Below, piece by piece: positions 31,376-44,136 of a stretch of DNA of 64,000 nt. The stretch lies in the NCBI GenBank assembly GCA_024529925.1, contig JAFEUB010001422.1:583501-647500 (forward strand), given 5' to 3'. The position numbers and the translations under genes were made by a program. The DNA comes from Ophthalmolycus amberensis (Eukaryota; Chordata; Actinopteri; Perciformes; Zoarcidae). Under the pieces are notes generated by a model. The model was not told the origin of the DNA. It ran no database searches and worked only from the letters and a program-made list of their open reading frames with translations. Every line of letters starts with the position of its first letter. Position 1 is the first letter of the stretch.

Positions 31376-31931
31376 TGTTGTGGAATATTTCTGTAGTACA
31401 TGGGAGAAGAGTGTTATCATATTTATCAAATCAATGTCAAATGAAACAGAGTCTGGATGAATGGTCAAAGTTATAATAGTCAATTTATTTGCCTGCAGGC
31501 AAAGAGAACACTGTCCCACAGACACATCACGTCATCTGCAGGAGGTGCTCTGAATAAGACAGTCAGATGCATGGACATTTATACTGCTTCCTTTGATTAG
31601 GTCACTGTGACCTAATCAAAGAGTTAAGTCACAGAAATACAGAGTCTGAATAAGCCTGTTTTACCATCACACATCATATATGCATACAGAGGGTCATGCT
31701 ATCCAGCTGATGCTCATCAGGAAGTACCGTAATCTAGGCCTCTGTGTGTCGCCGTCTTTGAAGACAGAAACAATGCACAGGAAAACAGATAACAAGATAA
31801 ACAAGATAAACAAGCCACCTGGCTTTCGAAACTGAGAATCATCTACTGAAATGTGTTTGAGGCCTGCACAGTTAAAGACTTACATTCGTTTACCCCTAAA
31901 GCATAAGACTATGACATATTTTCCCATAACA
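31376..31931 (-). repeat. LTR, right copy (5' LTR of the minus-strand element)
   Basis: 556 bp, the promoter LTR for transcription of the element toward lower coordinates. It repeats the left copy base for base apart from one missing G, including the TATAAA (31578-31583), the polyadenylation signal (31484-31489) and the palindrome (31591-31621). Confidence 0.9.
31599..31613 (-). promoter_or_regulatory. Perfect estrogen response element in right LTR
   Basis: Second copy of the 15-base ERE palindrome, 15 bases upstream of the TATAAA box. In this LTR it is positioned to drive transcription of the element itself. Confidence 0.75.
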
Positions 31932-32009
31932 GTGTGTGTTAGGGTTGGACATCCCATGCTACTGTATGAGGCAGATATTCAGTGTATTATCAGTCATTAG
32001 TTCTTGTTT

Positions 32010-32235
32010 CCTTCTAAAATGGCAAACTATAATAATATACTATACATTTTTATGGCATAACAGTTTTAACGTCTACCATACTATGACTAATTTATGACAT
32101 ACTATACTATGACTTTTCTTTAATGCCATTTTCATGTCATAATATACTATGCCATGTTTTCTGATTTGTTTTTTATTGCACACTCTACTATAACATGTTT
32201 TATGACATGTTTTATGACACTGACATTTTAATGAC
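32010..32235. repeat. Degenerate tatgac/atactat tandem repeat
   Basis: Repeated motifs such as catactatgac, tatgacatactatac and tgacatgttttatgaca. A related block lies at 38336-38440 in a ttc7b intron. Confidence 0.6.
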
Positions 32236-32562
32236 ATGTTTATAGCATTGAATAATACATTAACAGTACATCTCTTAAAACTACATCTTGCTATGTGTGT
32301 ACTGGCTGTTACTGACTCACCATTTAATTCTTCCTAAGTAAAAGTCAACAAGTGTTGGCAGTAAATGTCAAATATACAAAAAATGTACTCATTGCAAAAG
32401 AATAGTTCCTCCATGAGTGTTAAGATTGTGTTAGCATGTAGTCTGATTACTGCATTCCTGCTGGGGAAGTTAATATTATGAACATGTTCATATTATGTAT
32501 CTCCACTTCTGAGGATGTGTAATGTGAACATTAACTAATAACTTCATTATAATAAGTTAATA

Positions 32563-33778
32563 GATCCTCAGACAAGGTCGTAAGCAACACTCTACTGAAA
32601 CCGCTCTCCTGAGGGTTTCAAATGACATTCTCATGTGTGCTGATGCAGGTGACTGCTCTGTGTTAGTTCTTCTGGACCTCAGTTCTGCATTTGACACTGT
32701 AGACCATGACATCCTGATTAAGAGGCTACGTGATTGGGTGGGCATAACTGGCATAGCGTTAGACTGGTTTACATCTTACCTCAATGACAGAAGTTTCAAT
32801 GTCTCTGTGGGTGATTTTGTGTCTGTTACCTCTCCACTGTCTTGTGGTGTACCGCAGGGCTCGGTTCTGGGGCCTCTGTTATTTTCCCTTTATCTGTTAC
32901 CTTTGGGACCGATCATAAAAAGCTATAATGTGTCCTATCACTTATATGCAGACGATATCCAACTCCATCTGTCATTCAAACCCAGCGAGGCATTCACATT
33001 AACGAGGCTCCTGGACTGTGTCAATGCCATCAGAGACTGGACGGCAGAAAACTGCTTGCAACTCAACGACTCTAAGACGGAGGTCCTAGTTATTGCTCCA
33101 GAGGAGTTTGTCCCCATGATCAGGCAGATTATTAGTCCACTCTCCTCTGCTGCCCATTGCAACCTGCGCAATCTTGGGATTTTCTTTGATCGATCCATGT
33201 CGTTTGACCCTCATGTTAAGCAGCTGTCCAGGTCATGTTTCTTCCATCTAAGAAATATCAGTAAACTGAGATCTGTAGTATCAACACCTGAATTAGAAAT
33301 GATCATACACACATTTATCTCTTCACGCATTGACTACTGTAACACACTTTTCACATCACTCAGTGTATCTGCTCTTAACCGTCTGCAGGTCATCCAAAAT
33401 GCTGCCGCCAGATTACTCACCAGGACAAATCGACGGTCTCACATCACCCCCGTACTCCGATCTCTCCACTGGCTTCCTGTAGCATCTAGGATACACTTTA
33501 AAATTCTCACCATCACTTACAGAGCACTTCACGGTCAGGCTCCGACTTATGTAGCTGATCTACTTCAGCCCCTATTCACCCGCCGCACTCTCAGGTCAAA
33601 CGCTCTAGGTCTTCTGTCAGTCCCACGCACACGATTTAAGACCCGTGGTGACCGAGCCTTTGAGGCAGTGGCCCCGAGGCTCTGGAATTCTCTGCCTGCA
33701 ACTCTACGCCTCGCAGATACTGTGAATACTTTTAAAAAACAGCTCAAAACCCACCTGTTTAGGCTGGCGTTTGTGTAA
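32563..33778 (+). pseudogene. LINE reverse transcriptase, C-terminal part
   Basis: One uninterrupted frame of about 405 codons carries reverse transcriptase blocks in order: LVLLDLSSAFDTVDHDIL (catalytic Asp block), GVPQGSVLGPLLF, then YADD (catalytic Asp pair, near 32945), followed by the thumb and the LHWLPVASRIHFKI and FKTRGDRAF blocks typical of L2/CR1 proteins. The N-terminal endonuclease is lost with the 5' truncation, so the element cannot move by itself although the frame still reads through, implying recent insertion. Confidence 0.85.
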
Positions 33779-33991
33779 AACTAAACCCATGTCCTAGACC
33801 TGCTCTTAAAATATGTTTTACATTTATATTTTATTTTTAATTTTAATTTTTTAATTTTCTCTGTGTAGATAATTTATTGACCCTTGGGTCACATTGTGTT
33901 TTTTATGCTTTTAAATGTCTGCTCTGTTAAGCACTTTGTGATACTACCGTCTGTGAAAAGCGCTATATAAATAAAATTCATTCATTCATTC
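32563..33991 (+). mobile_element. 5'-truncated L2-type LINE with 3' tail
   Basis: Contains a long reverse-transcriptase frame, a short 3' UTR with gtgaaaagcgctatataaat, the signature of L2-like 3' ends, and an (ATTC)n tail ending at 33991. The endonuclease half is missing; an in-frame stop lies just before 32563, marking the likely truncation joint. No target duplication was identified. Confidence 0.85.
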
Positions 33992-35349
33992 AAGAACATG
34001 CTGGGACCGTGCTGAGATACAAGATGTTTACCCAACAGTGATATTTAATAACAAAACGTGTTAATCAGCCGTCAGATGAAATGTAATATAGTTAAAAGTA
34101 TAATATTACCCTGGAAATGTAAACACAAATGTAATGGGAGAGAAGTAGAACAAAACAAAAACATTCAGGAATATTACGTGTGCCTCAAAATTGTACTGAA
34201 GTATAGTACTTGTAAATGTACAAAGTTATCTCCCACTTTTGGAATTTGAAGAAAACCTGTCATTTTGAAATAGGGTGTCAGAAGCATCAAATGAACAATC
34301 GGTATGTAATCAAAGGACCAATATCAGCCCCATAGACTGTACAGTGCACCTGTGGGCTGAGGTCGTGGCCTTCAAGGGGGACCAGCTGTTGGTGTTACCT
34401 GAGAATCCAGCCGTGGGGGGGGGGGGGGGGGGGTGTGTGTGTGTGACAGACTGAACTGTGCCTTCTGACACTCGAGGACAAAGCCCGTCAGCGCTGTAAT
34501 CCTCTGATAAAAGCACACAAAGGAGGACACACCTCCCCACTGACAGACGCACACCGGAGAAAGGAACACACACCGTCGGCCCCCGAGGTCACAGCGAGAG
34601 GGAACAGCAGACGCACATGTTGGTGCAAAGCAACATGTGAAGCCTTCAGATAAAACATATCTCATCCGATCTAAAGCATGTTATGAGCAGAAGAAATACT
34701 ATGGCTTTTTTTTACTGATTACAGCAATAATGTTTTCAATATATCACACACAACAAACAGACAAGACGTCCCACATGTTTTTAACCACTTTTATTATCTT
34801 TGTCATTGTACTCCTCCTCGTTTCAGTCATTCATTTACTGCACTAAAGACCCACTGACTGAGCGCACATCAACAAATTCATCCAACTGCACCTCAGTAAC
34901 ATCACTCTCCAGAAAATAGAATTATAATTTACTTTCTAAAACCATAGCAATAATAATACACTTGGAACAATCAAATATACAACAATTCTTTGTATTTATA
35001 ATTAAATGAAAAGAAGTATATTCATCTCATATTTAACATGACAGGACAAAGACAACACAATCACCGGTTGCATTTACACACGGCATTAAATCAGATCTTT
35101 GAGAACATTAGTGGAACAGATTCCTCCCATTATTACTGACAATTTGTTAATATATAAATGGCACAAAGGAGCTCTGGTTTTTCAAATTCATATGAAATTG
35201 AGTTGGTTATCTGCAACATTATCTAGTTTGTGTTTTTCTAGTTGACAATCTTATGTGTTCATCGTGCTAAAAAAAATCAGCTTTCTCCAACAGATCAAAA
35301 GCACGAACTATGTACAAGTATTCATATAAAGATGGGATTTATTTTACAG
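33992..35349. other. Intergenic region downstream of the LINE
   Basis: No gene recognised. A run of 19 G followed by a TG repeat lies at 34415-34444. The short frames here resemble no family. Confidence 0.5.
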
Positions 35350-35498
35350 CAATGGTTTGACATTTTGGCAAATATGCTCATTCGATTTCTTGCCAAGAGT
35401 TCGATGGTTACACTCTCTAACCAATCTTCTCATCTAACCGTCAAGCAAGAAAAGAAAAAACAAAACACGTTTTCCAAAATGTTGAACTATTCCTTTAG
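35350..35498. mobile_element. MITE-like repeat with inverted ends
   Basis: The left end (gtttgacattttggcaaata) and the right end (ttccaaaatgttgaactatt) are imperfect inverted repeats about 25 bp long around a 100-bp core that includes cgatttcttgccaagagtt. Same family as the copies at 11665-12182 and 47600-47777. Confidence 0.6.
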
Positions 35499-36378
35499 TT
35501 TCAAAGCTTTCCTTGAGGAAATTGAATAATAGTGCAATATCAGGAACATTTGTAAAACCACAGAATGTCGTGTTCTAATAGTTTAACAAATAGAGCACGC
35601 AAAGGCTGTACACACGAGAGACAATGTGCTTTAATAAAACAAAAAAAGTAGAAAGAAAGAGCAGCCGTCCTGATCTGCTGTGTGTGTAAATGCAGCCCGT
35701 GTTTTGGCATTTAGACTTTACTGAGTGATTGACTCCTCAGTCATCGGCTGATCGTGTCGGTCAATGCTCCTGAGCCAGCCATACAGTAACCGCGACCCTC
35801 TCCGTATGAGTGTGTGTGTGTGTGTGTGTTGAGATTATCAGTAATATTTGGCTCGTAAAGGAAATGGACTCAATAACATGTAAACAAAATGTAAACTCTT
35901 AGGCTTCTGACTACTAGCAACGCAAGAGTAGGAACTCAACTCTTTTAATCTTATATACGTCTATGAACAGGAATGAACAAAAACACACAGCTTACTACAA
36001 ATCACATACAGCCAGACAGGAATATGCACAGGCAGCATGTTGGCACGCATACACAGATATGGGTGTACATGCACAGACAGGCACACAAAAAGTGCAGGTC
36101 AGCACCCACACACACATTCACACACACAGTCAGGGTTCACAGCCACAGCAAGGCATTGTGGGAAGGGCGGGTTGTATGTTTATGTGTACTATCTGCCTTT
36201 CTATACAGTGTGTTTCTGTGTGTATTTACAGTAAGGGTACGGCAGTAAACCCTTGTGCAGGTGTGTGTAACTGGCATGCAGGCATACTGTGTGTCTACGG
36301 GCTGGTTGCAGCTTGCAGGTCCATCATTTGTGTCACTGTGTACAGTGCTGAGGCTAGAACTGTGACGGTGTGTGGGTT
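35499..36378 (-). other. Probable ttc7b 3' UTR and downstream DNA
   Basis: Follows the ttc7b stop codon on the minus strand. TG/CA-rich stretches lie at 35811-35829 and 36100-36128. The polyadenylation site could not be fixed. Confidence 0.4.
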
Positions 36379-36881
36379 TCATAGTGCTCTGGGTATGATG
36401 GTGAAGGGCAGAATGGGGCTGCTGGCCTCCAGCTCCAAGGCAGTGAGGAAACACTCGGTGGCAGCGGCGGCGTTTCCCTGAGCCTGCAACACCTCGCCGA
36501 GGCTGTTCCACACATCATGAGCCGTACTGAGGAGAGAAGGAAAGAAGAAGAGGAGGAGGAGGGGGATGAAGGAGAGAGGGTGATGAGAGAGAGAAAAGGG
36601 AAGCAGGAAGGATAGGAGAAAAGAGGAAGGAGAAGAGAAATCAAGAGAGGAAAAGGAGAGGGGGAAACAGGGAGGGGATGGAAGAATGAGGAGAGGAGAG
36701 ATCATTAAAGAGGGGAGGAGAGAAGGAAAAGGTAGGAGAGAAGGAGAGGAGAGCAGGAAACAGGAGAGAAAGGAAGAAGAGAGGAGAGGAAAAGGGAGGT
36801 GAGGAGAGAACAAATAAAAGTGACGAAAGGTAAATATTGTAGTGAGTGACCTAAAATATAATAACCACTTACATTGCACTG

Positions 36882-36913
<32 letters not shown>

Positions 36914-38036
36914 CTGTTGACCTGCACAGCATCCCTCAGGACTTTTTCCGACAGACTGTAGCGCTGCAGCTGGTGAAGAATCAGACCCTGTGGAAGAGAC
37001 AAGGAATAAGAAGAAGGGTGGAGGAGGAAGATGAAGAAAGAGAGGAAGATGTTTAGGCTTACAGCCGCCGTGTTTGTGATGAAAATCTACTGCTGTGCAT
37101 TTTAACTCAGATACTGGTGTTGATGATTCTTGTTGGCACCAATACATTTGCCTGACTTGTAACATTACACGTGTTGTTGTGCAATTCTATTTAATTGCAG
37201 AAAGTAAATCACTGACACGTCACCGAGCAATATATAATGATGGAGCAGCAAATAAAAACAGTCCTGCACTTCCACTTTGCCTCACCTCGCCTCCTCCCTT
37301 TCTACTCTGGGAAGGTGGGGATGAGGGGGGAGAGAGTGTACGAACAGGTAAACTGTGGGACACACAGCAGCCTCCACCGTAACAACAACACATGTGTCAC
37401 CATTGATAGAGCTACACGCACCTCTCTCGTTCATAAGCTGTGATTCACGTTTGACCAGATTTAAGGACATGTTTGCATACTGAACAAAAGTAGGGCCCTG
37501 AATCATGCGTCACATCTCATCAAGCACCTCTAGGTGCGCAGTTTAAAGCTGGTATTCCTCCTCAGGCCACTGAGGCGGGCAGATTCAAGAATATTCAGGA
37601 AGGGAACTGATTGTGTGAGCTCTGTGAAATGGATAGTGCGTCTTATTTCCTTTAGATTGTACATTCTTTGATGATCTTGTGTCAAAACACTACAAATCCT
37701 ATTTCTCTCAAAAGCCTGAGGGGGAAAAAAGGCTAGATGAATTATTTAGGTGGTATTTTTTCTGATGTCTTATTTATGAGTGATTTATGAATTTAGTTGT
37801 AGACATGGAGGACTTGAAAATTTAGTTTTCTTTTTTTTTTTTTGTGGTAGTGTTTGAAAATGTACAAACTTCATTCTGATTCTGTATCTGACTTTGTGAT
37901 GTCTGGTAAACTCAGGGCCTAGTTATATGTGAGACATTATCAAACCCTCAGGCTTTACGGACACTGCATGCGGAGAGAAGAAGGTTTGTTATGTTGCCAA
38001 GCTGCCCAACACAAGGACACAGCAGAAGAACAGTCT

Positions 38037-38072
<36 letters not shown>

Positions 38073-38985
38073 TACCAGTCTCTGCATGGTCTTGACATGC
38101 GTCGGGTTGATGGACAGGGCCTCTTCATACCAGCGTTTGGCCTCGTCTATGTTGCCCCTAAGTTCAGCGATCTGCCCCCTCATGTACAGCACATTATGGG
38201 ATGTGGGGAAGAGGTTTGAGGCTTCCTGCGTGCAGGCCGAGGCCTCTGCGGGCTTCGACATGCCGGTGTACACCTCGGCTTTCAAAGGAAACACAGACAG
38301 GGAGGACAGATTGCAAACATGAGGGTTTAACTGAGTGAATAGCACACTATGACTTTTTATGGCATACTATCACATGCAATTTGTCGGCCATTTTTTATGG
38401 TACACCATAGTATGCCTTTTTATGACATTGTGCAATTTGGAGTAGTTCCAAACGTCATTATCTTTGTCCAATCAACAGACAGCTTGGTATAATTACTGAA
38501 AACAAATGAGATAACAGCCAATGTAACCAGCTTATAAAATAAAGATTACATTTCCCATTAAAGCTGTTGCTGTGTTGTACAAAGAGGATGCTGCCCCATC
38601 TCAAGCAACATGTTTAAACCTCTTAAACTAAAATAATGTATTAAAATGAAGAGCCACAAACAGAAAGCTAAATGTATTGAAGGTGAAAACATAACATTTG
38701 CAAAATGGAGAAGCAGAAGATGTGAGAGAAACAGCGGTGAGAAAGCAGTTTTCTCCCTCAAACAGCATAAATAGGAAAAACATTGTCAGTATCAAGGACA
38801 TCTAATGTGATCTGTGCAGAGAGAGAGAGAGAGACACGAACAACGAACGACACAGACAGAGGAAATGAGTTTGAACCGTCTGCCCTGTGATTGGATGATT
38901 ATATTAGCCGTGTCGCCAAGCTGGAAATGACCACCTCTGACAGGAAGCAGCTGGAGAGATAAACGGGCGAACAAGCAACCTCTAT

Positions 38986-39023
<38 letters not shown>

Positions 39024-42000
39024 GCGCTGTCTGCATGTTTATGTGTACTCTTCAGCCTGCTTATGTTTGTGTCTGCTGGGGATGCAGAAATGAGAATCGG
39101 TGCTCGAGATTACTCCAAAGCAAATCTAATCTGCTGTGATTGCGAAGGCCGTCAAACTGCTGTTATACACGGCCCTGCAGGCTGATGCCAGCGCACTCAT
39201 TGCAACTTCAAGTCTGTTTGTTTGATGGCACCTATGCTAGCAGGAAGATGATGCATGTAGCATAGTTTGGAGTATAGAGTAGTAACAGGCAAAAGGCTAT
39301 TACTACAAGTGTTAAAAATATAGTTATACACGGGAAATGTAACTCACTTTCTGACCTTTCTGGGCAGAACTAGGCGACAGAAATGGATCTGACCTCATCC
39401 AGAATTTACCTTTAAGACAGCATCTGTGCTGAAACTTCGACCATTCAATCATCTACTTAAAATCAGTGATCCTAATCCTTCTTTTAAGCATGTGACCCCT
39501 TCAAATGAAGCAATGAGCATTAACATCACAGGTTACGGCCTTTTAGTGTCAACATGGGTCATCAGCAGGGATTGGAAAGGCCTGAAGACACCAAAGTATA
39601 AAGTATTTCACTCAGGAGCCCAAATCAATCATTTTCTAAATACCAGCCCAGTGCTTGTATCTGTTGCACTTGCATGTATGTGACAGTTATGTACATTTGC
39701 ATACCTGCATGCAGCCAGATCTGAGCCAGGGTCATCCAGGGGTGCATGGGTCCGTGTTTGGGGGCACTGCTCTGCAGAGAGGAGGCCACCTCAGACAGAG
39801 CCTGCTCTACACGACTGGCTGCTATAGATGTAGCATGAACCGAGCCTGGGGGGGGGGGGGGGGGGGGGGGGAAGAGTGGAACCATTATACACGCCATCTC
39901 CTAGAGGAAGTGACTAACTACTGCAGCAGCATTAGGCAGCCGTGTGCCACAGTGCAGGGTTTTAATTCAGCCAAACACTCGAGCAGATTTCACTGTTTCC
40001 CTTAACATGCGACAGAAACAGAAGAGCATACCAGTGGAATCCGGAGTGTTTGGGTGAAGTTAAAAGCTCAAAACTCTGGGCCCACATGGGCACAAGGTTT
40101 TCTGTTGCTGCCCTAAAGCCTTTAAATCAGTCCACACGCTGCAACACACAGTGTTATGGCGCGAGCTTAGCCAGCTCAAAATGAACGGATTTCTGCACTA
40201 CCATGCATACACACTGCACCAATCTGCACTCTGTGGATTAGTAATTGAAAGAAGTGTGTTCCGGATGTTGTTTATTCGTTTCAATTACGTCATTGTATTC
40301 CTTTAAATATTTATACCAGCAACTTGATGGAAATTCAATACAAGTCTCCTGGAAACTGGCTGCAGACATCAAGTTAAAGCAGAGGATGTATGTACATATT
40401 CTCTTTGTACAGATATTGTACATACAGAATATCGGAACCTCGTGAGGGAAAGGAGGGTCAACAGGGACCAAAGGATGGACAGAACAATGGATGGAAAAAG
40501 AGGTGTCAGATGGCTACTTACAAACAGAAAACATGGAGGAAAAACCAAGAGTGTTAGCGTCCAGAAGACCGCCTTGAAAAAAAACGGAGGGATGGGAAAA
40601 AAACAGAAAGACGATCGTTAATGATTGAAAGAGAGGTCGAGACAGGGAAGAAATATCCAAATTAATACGATCGCTGATTCCAGAAAGCAAGACAGAAGAG
40701 CACAATGAGGTTTCTATTCTTCGCAGCAGTCTTTAGACCACATAACGTGAGACAAGCTTCCACACTTGTGCCTCTTTTATGCCATAATCTGTTCAAATAA
40801 ATGCTTACCGAGCAGCAAATCTGCACTTTTACTGGTAGTAATAGCCATCAAGTGTAATTAACTAAAAGGATGAAATAGGCTCATGTGTTTCTGCTTAATA
40901 ACTCACGAGAGCTTGTTTTTGGCAGGTTGAGCCGCATGCTCAGAATGAGGCAATGCAGAGTAACATTACATGTATTCTGCATTTCAGGACAGTTGGATTG
41001 AAATTAGGGGCACGCCACAAAACATTTTAGATGAATGACAATGTGCACAATAGTGCTCACTTATCAATGCAGCAACAAAAAAAAACAGTCAGATTTTCAG
41101 TAATTGTGATCATTGTGATGGACTTATTGTCATGGTTTTAAATCATGTAATTGTTCTCAGGCTAACGGAGAAAAATGACTGATTTGACGATGCAGCTAAA
41201 CGGTTTAACTAAATAACAACCGGTATTTTCCAGTGCAAACCTCATTAGTAGAAGAGACGGCAACAAGGAGAGACAACATAAGGTTGGAACCGGGAAGCCA
41301 GACAAATTAATGTTGGCTCAAATGTATAATCCTCACAGAAACCGAGAAAGAGAGAAGAGGAGGAGGAGGCAAAATAGCAGCAAAAACGAGAGAGCAGGGA
41401 AGAGCAGATGGATGTGGAGAGACAGCAAAGCTGTAATACGTGAAACTCATTTTCAGTAGTATCGAAAAAGAACCCAACTGATCTCCAAATCCTAGCTGTG
41501 TCAAGTGCGAGTGAGTGGAGTTTAAACGTGTGCGAGGGAGTGAGTTCACCGGAGACCTTGAGCAAGTCGCAAAAAACACAAAGCAACTGCAGCAGATCTA
41601 TCAAGGCTCCACTGCACTGATCCACAGGCAAAGCCGTTACCTTCTACACGTTAGAGTCACAGCAGCTCGGAGGTGAGACTTTGAAGCACATCCGTAAGGG
41701 TTAGTCAGTTTAGTTTGAAACTGGTTGTCCATGCTTGTGAGGTTAACGGGTCAAATGCAAGATTCACCAGGTGAGACTATGTGAGTAAAATCTTGTACAA
41801 TGCTTAAATCAGATATTTATCAAGATGCTGTTTAGCACAGAGCACCGGGGCAACAAACACACCGGGAATGCTCTCATTAATAAACACACGAGTCAATTGA
41901 TAAGCAATTCTCCCAATAACTTTATGTATTCTTTGAGGTCACTCTCCACACCATGCTACAGGCCGAGTGGACGTGGAGGCGGATTACAATTGGAGGAGAG

Positions 42001-44101
42001 CTGTCGGAGACAGACGTGGTTGCAAAAGGATTGAGTCCTGGTCTTGGTGGGTGCAGGAGCAGGAGGAGGAGGAGGGCAAGCAGGGAGGAAGGACGGGTTT
42101 TTGGGTGGAGGAGGAGGCTGGAGGATGAAGACAGGGGAAGCAGGGGAGGACAGTGGGGAGGAGAGGGTGGAAATGGTGGATGGGGAGGTGGGGGAGACCG
42201 GTTCAGAACCAGAGTGAGAAGAGGAAGAACCTGAGACTGAAACAAACAAAGGTAATAAAACAGAAAAGGGTTCAATAAATCAAGGAATAAAGAAAGGGAA
42301 GTCATACAGGTCACTGGTTGCCAATCTGCATACGCTTTAAACTATATTTCTAAAATTCTCTCACATTGAAAAGTTATAATTTTTGTGACACACGGTGTCA
42401 TGATAACTCTTTGATGAGCAAAAAGGAAACAAATGTCAATGAAGCAATATTGGAGCACTGGCAAATGTTGTCCCTTGATATCTGTAGATATGAGGGCGAA
42501 TGAACCGACACAAAAACAAGAAGCAGGAAGACACAGCTCACTCTTGATGACATTTTCATAATCAAATCATAATTGACAACTGTACAAAAAAGGAAATATG
42601 GTCACTATTAGATGAGAGGAATAAACTGTGTTTACTGAAAATCAATCAGCACAATTGTATTAGTTTCACTGGGGAGGTCCTGAGGGTTCCTGAGTAGGAG
42701 CCAGTGTGTGTGTGTGTGTGTGTGTGCGTGTGTGTGTGTGTGTGTGCGCTTACCCGTGTCTGGGTCACTGAAGTCAGGCAGAGTCATGGCATTGAGCTGT
42801 CGTCTGTCTGCTAAGGCCCTGTCCAACAGACTGCTGCCACGCCCAGAATCACTGCCACAAAAACACGTGTTCACACAAACAAACAGACAAACAACAACAC
42901 AAACACAGAGAGAGATTCACACATCACTACATTTAAATGGGTTGCAGCACACAGACTGGCGCTTCTGTGGAGATTAGTTGTTATGAAACGCTAACTCAGG
43001 GTATCCACATAACAGGAATACCTTTTTAATCACTTTTTATTATCATCTGTTGTTGTTTTTACCTAATATTATGTAACAATATAGAACATATTCTGTCGGG
43101 CACTGAAACTTAAAAACTGGACGGCTGATCCATGTCATCCATTGAAAACGTCAAACAAAACTTCGAAAAAAAAGAGATTAGTTATTGCTCAACATTGATA
43201 CTCTGCCAGGTTTAACTGTCGCAAACTAACATTAGCGTGCTAATATTTGACTTGTTAAGATTGAAGAGTAAAAGACGTATGAAATATGGTCAAGATATTG
43301 GACCTGACTCGTGATCAAAATGCTGTTTCATAATGACGTGAACTAGATTAGAGCTATCGTTAACAGACTAGAAGACTTTATAAAATTATATTTTGAATTT
43401 CTAAAATATTCAAATACCATTCGATTAACTAATATATAATAATGACTAATATGACTAAATAGCTTTTTTTAGTTTAGTAAATGGAAACGACCCTCTAATT
43501 CTGAACTCCATAAATACTACTGACCCTGAAACACACAGACAGTATCTCCATGTATATATAAATGAAACATGAATAAAAAGTCACACGTACATTTTATATG
43601 TTTTTGGCAGTTATGCACAGAGATGATTTCTTTTGATTGGACTGAGATGCTAACAACTGATTTACACATTAAGTCGTTGCATTTGAAGGAGCGAGTGAGT
43701 GAGTGTGTGTGTGTGTGTGTGTGTACCTGGGGTTGGTAAGGTTGTAAAAGCTCTTCCAGATCTGCAGCATGTGTTTACAGGTGAGCAGCGCTTCCTCCGG
43801 TCCTCTACACATCGACTCCAACTTCACCTTGGTGTACAGCAGACTACGATACGCAAAACACACACACGATAAGGTGACACAGAAACAAGGACACTGTGTG
43901 TGTGCAGTAAATGAAGTCTTGTGGTAGCGTCGAGAGTCTTACTTGAAGTTCTCTGGGTACTCGGACAGAGCCATCTCTATGATGTTGAGAGCGTCGTGGT
44001 AGTGCTTCTGAGCAGAGAGCAGCAGGGCGAGCAGATGAAGGGAGTGGACATCATCCCCTTGGAGCTGCAACGCCTGTCGTACATAGCCTAGTGCCTCAGG
44101 G

Positions 44102-44136
<35 letters not shown>

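Larger units (their letters stand above)
27701..31931 (-). mobile_element. Young non-autonomous LTR retroelement
   Basis: Two nearly identical direct repeats (27701-28257 and 31376-31931) flank a 3.1-kb interior. Read on the minus strand each LTR starts TGTTATGGG and ends CCACAACA. The right LTR is followed on the minus strand by a primer-binding-site-like TGGCGCTGCGAGCAGGG; the left LTR is preceded by a purine tract (AAAGAGTGGAA). Flanks show a possible 4-bp duplication, GTGT, weak because the site is TG-rich. The interior has only a short Gag-like frame and no reverse transcriptase, protease or envelope that I can see, so movement would need helper proteins. Confidence 0.85.
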
